64,000 nucleotides of DNA from Eonycteris spelaea (GCA_003508835.1 PUFA01000210.1:2112501-2176500); one strand, 5' to 3'; counted from the stretch's first letter, positions 11,151 through 22,865 are shown. Numbers and translations are program-made. The notes: generated by a model not told the origin, from the sequence alone.

Positions 11151-12984
11151 CTTGTTTGACTTGCCCCATTCCAAGGGTGAGCTTATCTTACCCCTGGTCC
11201 CATTTCTGGGCCTACACCATTTCCCCTAGGTCAGTTCATCATCCCATCAGATGGCCAGAGCCTTTCCCTTTGACCTCCTACCTGGCAGAAATCAGTTTTA
11301 AACTTTTTCCCTTCCTGTCTCTGATGTTGACCCCTCAGACCCTTCTAGAAGTTTAGACAGAGCAATGGCCATCAAGTCAGAATCCTCATCCCTGTGTCTC
11401 CTCATTGGAAGCCTCTGGGGTGGGGATGGGGTGGAGGGCGGAGGGGCAGAGTCTAGCCACTGCACTATATATCCACTGCTGTCTATGATATGGTTCCTGT
11501 AAGACAAAGCTCTCTCACTACTAATGTCAAAATCCAATGTAAGCAAACGTAAAAAATGTTGCACTACAGCACCTATGAATTAACTTAGCCTGTATTATTA
11601 ATATTAATATTGAGGCCCCTCCCAAATAACAGTTCCCTTTTATTTGTGGAGACCTTTTGTTCAATGAGTTGAAACTACCAAACGGTAGTTTCATTTGTAA
11701 ATTTCAGACACATAAATTCAGTGAATTCTATAGGATGTGATACTCGTGGTTATAGGGACTTTGGGAGATTCTGAAAATCATGCCACCCTAGATGAGGCTG
11801 GTGCTGTGGCTTTCCCATGTCATCCTGGACAGGAAGAGGGCATGTGTGTGGCGGGGGTGGTGAACAGCCTCCTCCCTGCTCACATCAAATCATAACTCAG
11901 GCCTCTATCCCCAGTCTTTATGCTTCTTGGGAGGCTTTGAGAACACATCTATTTGTCCCTCACTCCTCTCTACACCAGCAACTTTCCATAGGCCACCTGA
12001 GCTCAGCCTTTCCACTTTGTCAAAGAGGAAAGCTGTGACCATGTAATTATGACATCCTGGAGGTAATTTTAACTATAAGTCATTATTCTAAAACAACCAA
12101 TGCAATCCCCATTTGCCAGCACAAAGAGATGATTCTCACTAGCCTGAACTCACTGTCAAACATGCCAGGAGAAATAAAAAGGTGCTAATGCAATATAGCC
12201 CAGAAATAGAAAATAAGATTAGAGGCGACGCTTGAGATTCAGGCTGTGGGGGGAAAAATAGCACAGGGTTTAGTTACCAGCAGAGCTGTCAGACAAAAAG
12301 CCTCCGAGGTCATTAATACCGGAACCTTCATTAAGCCAAGTGGATAAAATTAAAGGGTGTTTGGTGAGGATTTAATTTTTCCTGGAGGTTTGCTGTCTCT
12401 GAAGGGCATTTGGGGCTGGCGATGAAGCTAAGGCAGCAGGCCTTGGAGTGGGGAATCAGATATTGGGGTTCTTCTTCTCTGTTGTCTTCTCAGCTGGGGA
12501 GAACCTGCTGTGTTCTGAGTGCTGCAAAAACAATGAACCTAGTCCCCCTGACCCTAAGCCATGCACTTTGAAACAGCAGAGAGGTTTCATAGCCCCACAG
12601 TCTGAACCAATCTGCTCAGCTCAGCTCCAGCCTGGGTGGGGCAGGGTGAAAGGCCTGTGTCAGGCCTGGGAGCCTTTGGAGGCCACATGAGTTTGAAGTC
12701 AGTCAGGGACCCTGGGTGGCCCCAGGTGATTCAGGCGGAAACACAGAAAACGGCCTGGCTTTCAGCAGAGCCGGGCAGCAGGCAGCAGTAGCCTTCAGTG
12801 GCCTCACATCATTGCTTTTAGGGGTCTCCCTACCCCTGGCGCTCCCCTCAACTCGTTTTAGAGTGACTTTCTATCAGCTGGTTGTCACATGAAACCCAAT
12901 GTATACATTCCATTGATGTTGCTCAATGGTTAGAGTTTAAAGGTGTTAAACAGTCCTCCCAGGAATGTTAAATGTTTTAGAAAA
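11151..12984. other. Single-copy stretch with one hairpin and one conserved-looking block
   Basis: Contains the hairpin at 11670-11693 and a TAAT/ATTA-containing block at about 12190-12440 (listed under findings). No exon recognised. Confidence 0.45.
11670..11693. repeat. Perfect inverted repeat, 10-bp arms, 4-nt loop
   Basis: TGAAACTACC (11670-11679) pairs with GGTAGTTTCA (11684-11693) around AAAC. It could be the centre of a small DNA-transposon relic, but I see no longer terminal inverted repeats. Confidence 0.8.
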
Positions 12985-13400
12985 ATGTCTTTTTCCCATT
13001 ATTTTATTGTGATCAAATCCACATAATACAAAAATTGCCATCTTAACCATTTTGAAGTGTATAGTTCAGTGGCGTTAACGTGTTCATATTGTTGTGTGAC
13101 CATCACTGCCATCCGTTCACAGAATTTTTCGTCTTGGCAAACTGAAACTTTATTCTCATTAAACCCTAATTCCCTATGCCCCTTTCCCCAGCCCCTTACA
13201 ACCGTTGTTCTGTTTTCTGTCTATGAAGTTGACTACTCTAGCACCTCATATCTTTGGAATCATACCGTCTGTGTCCATTTCTGTTTGGCTTATTTCACTA
13301 GCATATTATCCATAGGTTTATCCATGTTGTAGCAAGTGTCAGAACTTCCTTCCTTTTTAAGACTCTTCCATTGTATGTCTATACCACATTTTGAAACTAA
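12985..13400 (-). mobile_element. L1M 3' UTR, antisense
   Basis: Continuous match to the reversed L1M (L1MB/MC-like) 3' UTR: 'attttattgtgatcaaatccacataa', 'ccattttgaagtgtatagttcagtggcgtt', 'tgtgtgaccatcactgcc', 'gaagttgactactctagcacctcatat', 'ggcttatttcactagca' and 'ttccattgtatgtctataccacatttt'. The coding part is missing. Confidence 0.85.
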
Positions 13401-14134
13401 GAAGGGACTTACTATCCCAAAGGAATATGTTTTAAATGATGGTATGCAGCCATTGTGCATGGTCAGTGAGGGTGGTGAGAGAACCGGCCTCTTCTCTATA
13501 CTCTGAGCTAAAGTACAGGGTTAGAGATTGGGGCATCGGAGTCCTGTCTTGACCTTGCTCCACAATGCTGGGTAAGACATTCTCCTTCCTCGTGCCCTCC
13601 TTCCTCAGGAGAGACTCGAGCAATATACCTGCCGGCTCTTACCCAACAACGGGCATGAGGATAGTGACAAAATGTGTTGAGAATCTTGAAGGAAAACAAG
13701 GAGTCAAGTTTGCTTGTGTCATGGTACAAACGAGCTTCCTTTGGAGCCTCAGTGTTCCAGAACTTCAGGGGGCTTTGCAAGAGGCAAATCAATCAAAATA
13801 AGAAATATTCTCTAGGTTCCTTCCGATGGGCAATAGCTGATGTACAGGAGAGGATGGGCTTTGGTTTTGCTCACAAGGACAAACAGAGATACAGAGAGGG
13901 TCTGTGACCTTTGCATGGTCACTGAGGCAGGCAAGGGAAGGTGTCTTTTCTAACTAATCATGCATGTTGGAGCTAAAGATCACTCAGTCCTCACTAGGAG
14001 CTATTTGTGACATCTGTTTTAGAATTTTAGTAAATTAAATAGCAGCTTGTCAAATGAAGAGCCAATAGTCTGGCTTTTACTGAGACAATTCTTTCAAACC
14101 CAGCACCCTTGAACATGGTGTTCAAAGCCATACT
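13401..14134. other. Single-copy DNA
   Basis: Overlapping frames on both strands (13432-13907) carry no recognisable domain. Confidence 0.5.
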
Positions 14135-14280
14135 ACTCAATGCATGATCCCAAACTGGCAGAATTGGCCTCACCTGGGAGCTGGTTAGAATGCAGAGACT
14201 CAGGCCACAGCTCAGACTTGTGGACTTAGAATCTGAATTTCAATGTGTTCTCTCCAAGTGATGTTTACATTAAAGCCTTA
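14135..14280 (+). mobile_element. MER5A-type hAT element
   Basis: Ordered MER5 words: 'catgatcccaaactggcag', 'ggcctcacctgggagctggttagaatgcagag', 'ggacttagaatctgaatttc' and a 'ctccaagtgatgtttacattaaagcc' type right end. Non-autonomous and inactive. Confidence 0.75.
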
Positions 14281-15429
14281 TAAGTACCAGCTTAAAGCCC
14301 TGAATTAGGCCTAGAGGAGATGGATGGCAGTCTGGGGATCGCTAAGGCTTCAGTTAACTTCTTTTATGGGGGAGGAAAAATAGCACCTGTGCTGCTTTTC
14401 ACTGGGTACTGGGAAGATCAAATGACACAATAAATGGGAAAGTGCTCTGAGAGTACAAAGTGCTGGGGAACCATATGGCATTTTTATGTTCATTGGCAGC
14501 TGGTCTGTCCCCACCCCTTTACTTTAGCCAGGGAATTCTCTTCATTTCTACAGCCAAATTAATCTATTTCGCTGCTCTTGCTCCTATACCCTCTTTGAAA
14601 CAACATCAATTTTGGTTGCTTTCATCCAAACTGCAAAGTGTATTTGAATTCACATTATTGCCTTTAGTGAGCTTCCCTTCTTTGCCTCCTTATTTTATTT
14701 ATTTTTTATTTATTTTTTTGATGCACATTTGCCGTGGTGCCTGGGACCTGGTACATTGGAGATTAGCGTGGTGTTCAGCCACTGGCTATGCCTCTGAGGA
14801 GCAGAGCTTTCTGTTTATCTCTTAGAAGCAGGCATTTGGATTTTATCCCGGGGGAAATTATCAGGGTGTCCTGAATCCATTCATTCATTCATTCATTCCC
14901 ACATTCCTCCCCTTCCCCCTACCTCAGCTACATGTCAGCCATGTCAATGTGGTTTGCCGTATATTTGAGAGGCTGTTTTTCATGTAGAGCCATCTTGGAA
15001 TCGTCTGCTGTTTAGTCCCTTTACCTCTAAGCACATTCTTGGGCTAGGTTTTCTTACCCCTTCAGCGGCAGCTTAGGTTGGCCCCAGTACTTGCTCTCCT
15101 CTTTATCCAATGCTTGTGGATTTCTTTCAGTACCAGCAGCTTTTTTATCTGGTCTGGCATTTTCAGAGCCATACCAGTGTTTTCATTTTCTTCCATACAG
15201 ATGTCCATGCTAGGATGATCTGCAGTTCTCAGAGGAAGAATCATTGCCCATTTGTTCAAAGAGTTAGTTTTTCTGTCTTTTTAGGTATTGGTGCACGTGG
15301 ACATGCAATTAAATATGCACAGCTCTCACTGTGGGAACGTTGTAAATGTGCGGTTGATTGATTTATATAGTGATTGATTCATGTATTTTTGTTACTATGA
15401 ATGGCTTTATATTCAGTGAGCAAGGATGA
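14281..15429. other. Single-copy DNA with a short (ATTC)n
   Basis: Holds five ATTC units at about 14878-14897. Nothing else recognised. Confidence 0.5.
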
Positions 15430-16560
15430 GCATTCGTACACCTGTATTTATTCATATATGTGTTCATCAATTCGGTGCCTATTAAACACTGCGTAGAAGG
15501 CAGTCGGTGAGTGTTGTGTGATAAACAGCTGCTGTTTGTGTGAAGATACTGGCTTTGCTTTCAAGGACTTTCAGTTTTCTAGAAGAGTTGAGATACTATC
15601 ATAAACTTTAATACAAAGATGAAAGTGATAAGGATCATGAAAAAAAAAACAGATAAATGAGATCAGATGAAATAACCCTACTTTCAGCTGGATTCCAGGG
15701 ATGACTTCTGGCAGCAGATAGCATTTGACTAAGGGGTAGGCACCTGGGGAAATGGGCACTGCACTGTAGGCCCAGCAAGCCCCAGGAAGGAAGGCATGGA
15801 GATAGAAATGGACATGTGCAGTGAATAGCAAGAGGTTTGACTGGCTGAAGCGCTCAGGTTGGGAGAAGGGATAGGTGGGAGATGCAACCAGTTTATTTTA
15901 GATCATGGTGGAGGGGGGTTGCGGATATGAAGTAGGGTGTTTATTTTTGGACTGAGCAACTCAGGAGACAAGAGAGTTTTTTAGACAAGTAAGTAAGATG
16001 AATAGGGCAGCGCTTTAGGAAGATTACTCTGGCAAGGTTTTGTAAGAGGAATTAGAGAGTGAAAGACTAGAGGCATTGAAAGCAGTTTAGAGGCTCCTAC
16101 AGTAACCCCAAAAGCAGATGATGAGTATCTGAACAGGGTGGTAGCAGAGTCAAAGGAAATATCATAGAGTCAACAATTACAAAGCTCAACAATGTATTGG
16201 GTGTGGAGTGAAAGAGGAAGGAGGATTATGAGGGTTTAGGACCTGAGACAATGTAAGTGTCATAACAGACACAGACAATATACCGAGAAGCTCATTTTTT
16301 TTCTTTGACCCATCAATTTAAATTACAGGAGAAATGGTGAGTTTATAATGGGATGTGCTGAGATTAAAGCACTATGGGAACATCCAGACAGAGAAGCTCA
16401 GCAAGCCATTGGACATTTGGAAGGGGTTCTTGCAGCTGATTTCAGGGCTGAAATTAAATTTGATCATCATGTTTACAGAAGTGATAGTTGAAGCCTTATA
16501 CCTGAATGCAATTGTCATGATAGAACATACAGAGAAAAGGTTAAAGGGTTGGCAGAGGGA
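15430..16560 (-). mobile_element. Long L2-type LINE relic, antisense
   Basis: The segment follows, in order, a long reversed ancient LINE: a 'gtgttcatcaattcggtgcctatt' start, 'aaggactttcagttttctagaagag', 'gataaggatcatgaaa' and 'tgcagtgaatagcaagagg'. It continues with 'ggaagattactctggcaaggttttgtaag', 'ttagaggctcctacagtaa', 'cagggtggtagcag' and 'ccattggacatttggaagg'. Over 1 kb is retained, unusually long for this element. Reading frames are destroyed. Assignment to L2 rather than another old LINE is from memory. Confidence 0.55.
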
Positions 16561-17984
16561 CATATTTATACTCAGTACATGAGAAGAGAGAAAGGAGAAC
16601 AAGGGGGGGTCTATCGTTAGCATGAGCACACACACAGTTTAGATTAAAAGGCACACATGTCCAAATTACCAGTACATCCGATTCCATGCAGTTGAAAGAA
16701 AACAGGAGCGGTAGTGTCTCAGTAACCGTGGGAAGAGGAATGGTTAATAATTTGAAATACAGCAGAAGAGCAATGCGTGAAGATGGATGAACAGCTGGTT
16801 CTGTAGGTGGGGCTGGTATGCTCACAGGGGTACAAGCACATGATGGCATGTGGATGTCCATTTGAGTGTTTGAAGGGACAAGAATGATATAAGCAGGGAA
16901 TGGAAAAGAAATGGAGTGAAATTGTTAATGGGGAGAGAGCAGTAAGTGGAATCATTATGTATTGGAACAGATGTATATCCAACTGAATATCGTCTTGATT
17001 GTTATGTTGATTTCTCAAACCCTAAACTTGGTTCTGAACCTTGATTAGATTCTGTCTGGTATCCTCAGCTAATTTTGCTTCATTTTAGGCTCTTAGTTTT
17101 TTATTGTCTATGGAATTTTCAGGTCAGTTGCTTTGCCCCAGTTCTCATCTCACGTCAATGAAAACATTTCAGTAATTAGGCTCTTGATTATGAAATTCAC
17201 TTTACATAGAAAGCTGGTCAGAATATTTAGCTTGTCCCAGCCTATGTACTGAATGGTGGGGATGATGCTTTATTACCAATTTAAATTACTCCTTTTAAAA
17301 AGGAGTGGTTGTGTTCTACTTATTTTTCTGGCTTGGGAATCTCCTTACCTAAATTTAGTCAAATACACAACTCACATTGAGTGTGGAGAGGGTCTATTTT
17401 TGGGACAAGAAACCAAGGTAAAGGATCATTATTAGAAACAAATACAGTAATAGACTTAATTCTTGATGATGTCTCATCATTTTTCTTCCATTATATTCCA
17501 TCTGATTTAAATACCTCTTTCATACTCTCATTTTCTTAAAATGTAGTTAATATTGTACTCTCAGAGCCAAGTACCAGTGAGCAATGGCTCAAGGGATGTA
17601 ACTCCAGTCAATGCTTAAATGCCACCACTCTGAAGACAAAAAGCAAAGGAAAGGGGATGAGGCGATTTTGCCTGTATAACATCTTGATTTTATGCACTGT
17701 ATTCTCATAATTATTAATTTTCATTAGCTCTTCATGGAGCGCACACTCCTCTGTGCGCTCCACAAAGGAGTCCTCTCTCTTCTTCCTTTCCTTCCTTATT
17801 TTTCCCCCTCCCATCTTCCTTTTCTCCTTTACTTAATTTTTAAAACAGCATGTTAAAGATTCTGGTCCTGAAATCTCATTCAAGATCACAGAAAAGCTAA
17901 TTCAAAGAAGTTTGATTTTTTTTTTTCCTTTCAGGGACTTTTTCATGAATTCTTAGCTGATTTCCCTTGTGGCATGGGAGGATC
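16561..17984. other. Single-copy DNA with a strong hairpin
   Basis: Overlapping open frames at 16541-17018 (minus) lack protein features. The hairpin at 17735-17762 is listed separately. A pyrimidine-rich tract lies at 17765-17835. Confidence 0.45.
17735..17762. repeat. Perfect hairpin, 11-bp GC-rich arms, 6-nt loop
   Basis: TGGAGCGCACA (17735-17745) is followed by a CTCCTC loop and the exact complement TGTGCGCTCCA (17752-17762). The arms keep two CpGs in CpG-poor DNA. No T-run follows on either strand that would suggest a Pol III terminator. Confidence 0.9.
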
Positions 17985-18061
17985 ATGTGTGGTGTGTGTG
18001 TGCTGTGTGTGTGGTGTGTGTGTGGCATGTGTGCACATGTGTGTGGTGTGTGTGTGTGTAG
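17985..18061 (+). repeat. Degenerate (GT)n tract
   Basis: GT repeats broken by TGCTG, TGGTG and GCATG words. Forms a Cys/Val-rich spurious frame. Confidence 0.9.
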
Positions 18062-18238
18062 ATGAAAACAGGCCTTTCTTTATAAGGTATGGAACAGGTA
18101 CAGTATTTCACAGTCGGCTGACTAGTAATGGAATTCTATCAGAAGCTACTTTCCTGGATTCTGAACCGATTAGCAGATGCAAATCCTATACTGCATGCTG
18201 ATGACACTAAGCCATACGTGTCAGTGGATCTCTAGATG

Positions 18239-18282
18239 GCGCGTGTGCGCGTGCACACACACACACAACACACACACACATA
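18239..18282 (+). repeat. (GC/GT)n to (CA)n tract
   Basis: Starts with GCGCGTGTGCGCGTGCA and continues as CA repeats up to the L1 left junction. It is the reverse complement type of the GT tract 180 bp upstream. Confidence 0.9.
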
Positions 18283-18292
18283 CTATTTTTTT
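18277..18292 (+). repeat. Left target-site duplication of the L1
   Basis: CACATACTATTTTTT-type sequence. It corresponds to the right copy at 22866-22882, which has two extra bases (CA). It ends in a T run, as expected for L1 endonuclease cutting in an antisense insertion. Confidence 0.65.
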
Positions 18293-18921
18293 GTTGTTGT
18301 TTGCTAAGGGTTTCTTTTTTCTTAATAAATTTATTTATTTAAATTAGTTTCAAGTATACAGTATATTGGTTAGACATCTATAATGTTCATAAAATAATCC
18401 GCCAATTGCTCTCTCCCTTCCCTGGCCCTCCACTTAGCCATCATATTAATGATAACTGCATTCCCTATACCATGCTCTCCATCCCAGTGCCCAGCTATCA
18501 ACTACTAATTTGTACTTCTTTAACCCTTCACCCATTCTCCCAGCCTCCCAACTCCCCTCTCTTCTGTCCGTCACCAAATTATCCACTATCTGTGAGTCTG
18601 TTTTTGATTAGTTTGTACTTTTTGTTCCTTAGATACTACATATAAGTGAAATTATATGGTATCTATGTTTGTCTGACTTATTTCATTCAGCATAATAACC
18701 TCTAGGTCCATCCATGTCAATCCAAATGATAGGATTTTATTTTTTTTTAATGGCTGAGTAATATTCCATTGTACATATGAATCATAATTTCTTTATCCAG
18801 TCATCTGTTGATGGACGTTTGGGTTGCTTCCATATCTTGGCTATTGTAAATTGTGCTGCCATGAAGAGTGGAGTGTATAGATCTTTATGAATTATTGTTG
18901 TAGTTTTCTTTGGATAAATAC

Positions 18922-19458
18922 TCAGAAGTGCAATGTTGGATCAAAAGGTATATCCATTTTTAATTTTTTGAGGAACCTCCATACTGTTTTCCATAGAGGC
19001 TGTACCAATTTGCAATCCCACCAACAATATATGAAGGTTCCCTTTTCTCCGTATCCTTGCCAACACTTGCTGTTTTTTGATTTATTGATGATAGCTATTC
19101 TGACAGGTGTGAGGTGATATCTCATTGTGGTTTTAATTCGCATTTCTCTGATGATTAGCGATGTTGAACATCTTTTCATATGTCTGTTAGCCATCTGTAT
19201 TTCCTCTTTGGTGAAGTATCGATTCAGGTCTTCTGTCCACTTTTTTAATTGGACTGTTTGGTTTTTGTTGTTGTTGTTGAGTTGTATAAGTTCTTTATAA
19301 ATTTTGGATATTAACCTCTTATCAGATGTATCTTTAGTGAATATCTTCACCCAGTCGGTGATCTTTTTGTTTTGTTGATGGTTTCTTTTGCTGTCCAAAA
19401 ACTTTTTAGTTTGGATGTAGTCCATTTGTTGATTTTTCCTTTTGTTTTCCTTGCCCAA
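18922..19458 (-). pseudogene. L1 ORF2 C-terminal remnant (178 codons open)
   Basis: The longest open frame in the window. It is the C-terminal part of the L1 ORF2 protein, recognisable from '[16 protein letters not shown]' (residues about 46-61), '[13 protein letters not shown]' (94-106), '[14 protein letters not shown]' (111-124) and '[18 protein letters not shown]' (146-163). In intact L1 this region has a Cys-rich CX3C-X7-HX4C motif. Here Cys132, Cys145 and Cys149 remain, but the second Cys (136) and the His (144) are both Tyr, so the motif is broken. The frame survives by chance in a dead element and is not a gene. Confidence 0.9.
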
Positions 19459-19607
19459 GGAGATATATCTGAAAAGAAATTCCTGTTAGTAATATCAGAG
19501 AGTTTACTGCTTATGTTTTCTTCTAAAAGCTTTATGGTTTTGGGTCTTACATTTAAATCTTTATCATTTTGAGTTTATTCTTGTATACAGTGTAAGAAGA
19601 TGATCCA

Positions 19608-19765
19608 GCTCCTCCTCCTCCTCCTCCTCCTCCTCCTCCTCCTCCTCCTCCTCCTCCTCCTCCTCCTCCTCCTCCTCCTCCTCCTCCTCCTCCTCCTCCT
19701 TCTTCTTCTTCTTCTTCTTCTTCTTCTTCTTCTTCTTCTTCTTTCTTCTTCTTCTTCTTCTCCTC
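19608..19765 (+). repeat. (CTC)n-(TTC)n compound trinucleotide array
   Basis: About 30 CTC units (to 19700) followed by about 20 TTC units with one CTTTC interruption (about 19742). It lies inside the reversed L1 ORF2, where L1 normally has a short pyrimidine-rich 'ccag...ttttgcatgt' segment, so it grew from L1 sequence. The complementary strand is pure purine (GAA/GAG). The Leu-, Gly-, Glu/Lys-only frames across it are artefacts. Confidence 0.98.
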
Positions 19766-20483
19766 TTTTTTTGCATGTACCTGTCCAATTTTTCCAACAC
19801 TATTTATTGAAGAACTGTCTTTACCCCATTGTATATTCTTACCTTGTTTGTCATATATTAAGTGAGCGTATAGGTGTGGATTATTTCTGGGTTCTCTATT
19901 CTGTTCCATTGATTAACGTATCTGTTTTTATGCCAGTACCATGCTGTTTTGATTACTATAGCTTGTAGTATATTTTGATATCAGGTAGTGATACATCCAA
20001 CTTTGTTCTTCTTTCTCAAGGTTGCCATGGCTATTCGGGTTTTTTATGGCTCCATTTTTAGGATTGTTTGTTCTAGCTCTCTGAAAAATGTCATTGGTAT
20101 TTTGATAGGGATTGCATTGAATCTATAGATTGCTTTGGTAGTGTGGCCATTTTAACTATGTTGATTCTTCCTACCCATGAACATGGTATATGCTTCCATT
20201 TATTTGTATCTTCTTCAATTTCTTTTTTCAATGACTCATAATTTTCTGAAAACAGGTCTCTTCTTGGTTAATTTGATGCCCAGGTATTTTATAGTTTTTT
20301 GACACAATTGTAAATGGGATTGTTTTTTAAATTTCTCTTTCAGAAAGTTCATCATTGGTGTGTAAAATTGCCACTGATGTCTGAATATTTATTTTGTAAC
20401 CTGCTACTTTACCAAATTTATTGAGCAGTTCTCAACAGTTTTTTTTTTGTGGAATCTTTAGGGTATTCTCTATATAGAATCAT

Positions 20484-20495
20484 GTCAGCAGCAAA
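20484..20495 (-). other. Mutated reverse-transcriptase active-site box of the L1
   Basis: Read on the minus strand this is Phe-Ala-Ala-Asp followed by Met-Ile-Leu-Tyr. Intact L1 ORF2 has Phe-Ala-Asp-Asp here. The first catalytic Asp is changed to Ala, which alone would abolish reverse transcription. Confidence 0.8.
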
Positions 20496-22578
20496 TAACA
20501 AGAGTTTTACTTCTTTTTTTCCAATTCAGATGCCTTTTATTTCTCTTTCTTGTCTTATTGCTGTGGCTAAGACTTCCAATACAATGTTGAAGAGAAGTGG
20601 TGAAAGTGCGCATCCTTGTCTTGTTCCTAATCTTAAGGGAAATGCTTTTAGCCTTTCCCCATTGAGTATGATGTTAGCTAGGTTTGTCATATATGGCCTT
20701 TATTATGTTGAGGTATGTTCCCTCTATTCCCACTTTACTGAGAGTTTTTATCGTAAATGGATGCTGGATTTTGTCAAACACTTTTTCTGCATCTACTGAT
20801 ATGGTAATATGGTTTTTATCATTCGATTTGTTAATGTGGTGTATCACATTAATTGATTTGCAGATATTGAACCAAACTTACATCCTAGGAATAAATCCAA
20901 CTTGATCATAGTGTATGATATTTTTCAATGTATTGCTGAATTTGGTTTGCTGATATTTTGTTGAGGATTTTTGCACAATGTTCATAAGAATATCGGCCTA
21001 TAGTTTTCTTTTTTGTAATGTCTTTGCCTGGTTTTGGAATCAAGGTAATGGTGGCCTCATAAAAGGAGTTAGGAAGCCTTCCCTCTTTTTAATTTTTGGA
21101 ATAGTTTGAGAAGAATAGGTGATAATTCTTTGATGTTGGTAAAATTCGTCTATGAAGCCATCTGGTCCAGGACTTTCATTTTTTGGGAGGTTTTTGATTA
21201 CTGATTCTATTTCATTGGTGGTAATCAGTTTCTTCTTGAGTCAGTCTTGGGAAATTGTATGTTTCTAGGAATGTGTCCATTTCTTCCAGATTGTCCAATC
21301 TGTTGGCGTAAAATTGCTCATAGTATTTTTTATGATCCATTGTATTTCTGTGAAGTCTGTGGTTATTTCTCCTCTTTCATTTCTGATTTTATTTATTTGA
21401 GTCCTCTCTTTTTTCCTTGATGAGTCTGGCTAAGGGTCTGTCAATTTTGTTATACTTTCAAAAAACCAGCTCTTGGTTTCATTAATCTTTGTATTGTTAT
21501 TCTAGACTCTATTTCATTTATTTCCATTCTGATCTTTATTATTTACCTTTCTTCTATTCACTTTGGGCTTGTTACTGTTCTTTTTTTAGTTCTTTTAATG
21601 TAAGGTTAAAATGTTTATTTGAGCTTTTTCTTATTTCTTGAGGTAGACCTGTATTGCTATGAATTTCTCTCTTAGGACTACTTTCTCTGTGTCCCATAAA
21701 TTTTGAGTTGTTGTGTATTCATTTTCATTTGTCTCTAGGTATCTTTTGATTTTCTTGATAATCCATTCATTGTTTTAGAAGCATGTTATTTAGCCTCCAT
21801 GTGTTTGTGTATTTTCCAGTTTCTTCGTGATTGATTTTTAGTTTCATACCATTTGTGATCAGAAAAGACAGTTGATATGCTTTCAATCTTCTTAAATTTA
21901 TATGAGACTTGATTTGTGTCCTAACATGTGGTCTATCCTTGAAAATGTTCCATTGCGCACTTCAGAAGATTGTATATTTTTGCTGCCTTGGGGTAAATGC
22001 TCTAAAAATATCTGTTCTAGTGTATCTTTTAGGCCCATCATTTCCTTGTTGATTCTTTGCCTGGGAAGATCCATTGGTATCAATGGGGTGTTAAAATCTC
22101 CTACTATGAGTGTAGTACTATTGATCTTCTTTTTATGTAGGTCAATAATTGCTTATTGTATGTAGGTGCTCCTATATTGGGTGGTTATGTTGATTAGGAT
22201 TATGTCTCTTGATTTATCGATCCCTTTATTATTAATGTAATGCCCTTTTTAAAAAGAAATCTTCATATTATAGCCTTTGTTTTTAAAGTCTATTTTATCT
22301 GATATAAGTATTGCTTACCCTGGCTTTTTTTCATTTCTGTTGCTTGAAATATCTTTTTCCATTCCTTTACTTTTGGTTTGTGAGTGTCACTTGATCTGAA
22401 GTGAGTCTCTTGTAGACAGCATATGCATGAGTTTTGTTTCTTATCCATTCAGTTACTCTATGTCTTTTGATTTGAGCATTTATTCATTTACATTTGAAGT
22501 GATTGAATTTGATAGACACTTTGTTACTGTCATTTTATTATTAATATTTGTATTTCTATTTTCTTTTTTTACCTCTTT

Positions 22579-22773
22579 TTACAGAAGACCCTTTAACATT
22601 TCTTGTAATGCTGGCTTGGTTGGTAAGGATTCCTTAAGCTTTTTTCTGTCTAGGAAGCTCTTTATCTCACCTTCTATTTTAATTGAAAGCCTTGCTAGGT
22701 AGAGTAACGTGGTTGTAGTTTCCTGTTTTTCAATAACTTTAATATTTCTTGTCATTTCCTTCTTGGCCTGCAA
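22579..22773 (-). pseudogene. L1 ORF1 C-terminal remnant
   Basis: The minus-strand frame contains 'ARLSIKIEGEIKSFLDRKKL' and ends with 'TKPALQEMLKGLL', the known C-terminal region of L1 ORF1 protein (an RNA-binding chaperone in the intact element). Upstream coding sequence is lost by 5' truncation. Confidence 0.85.
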
Positions 22774-22865
22774 AGCTTCGCATTGAAAAGTCAGCAGACA
22801 TTCTTATGGGGGTACCCCTTGTAAGTAACCAGCTTCCTTTTCTTGCTGCTTTAAGATTCTCTTTT

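Larger units (their letters stand above)
18293..22865 (-). mobile_element. 5'-truncated, inactive L1 retrotransposon, antisense
   Basis: A 4.57-kb L1 in minus orientation. From left to right in the window it carries an A-tail/3' UTR (about 18293-18640), ORF2 read backwards (about 18640-22520: C-terminal Cys domain, reverse transcriptase, endonuclease) and the end of ORF1 (about 22579-22773). The 5' part of ORF1 and the 5' UTR are missing, so this is a classic 5' truncation. Many stops and frameshifts, plus a 158-bp trinucleotide array inside ORF2, make it dead. The 3' UTR wording ('ctaatttgtacttctttaacccttcaccc', 'ctgtgagtctgtttttg') resembles bat or other laurasiatherian L1 rather than primate or rodent L1 as I recall them. 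Near-identical 15-17 bp flanks support a single target-primed insertion. Subfamily not assigned. Confidence 0.9.

Noticed and set aside
19553..19968. Open frames of poly-Gly, poly-Glu/Lys and poly-Leu
   Set aside because: They are the frames of the CTC/TTC array in a dead L1; no real protein.
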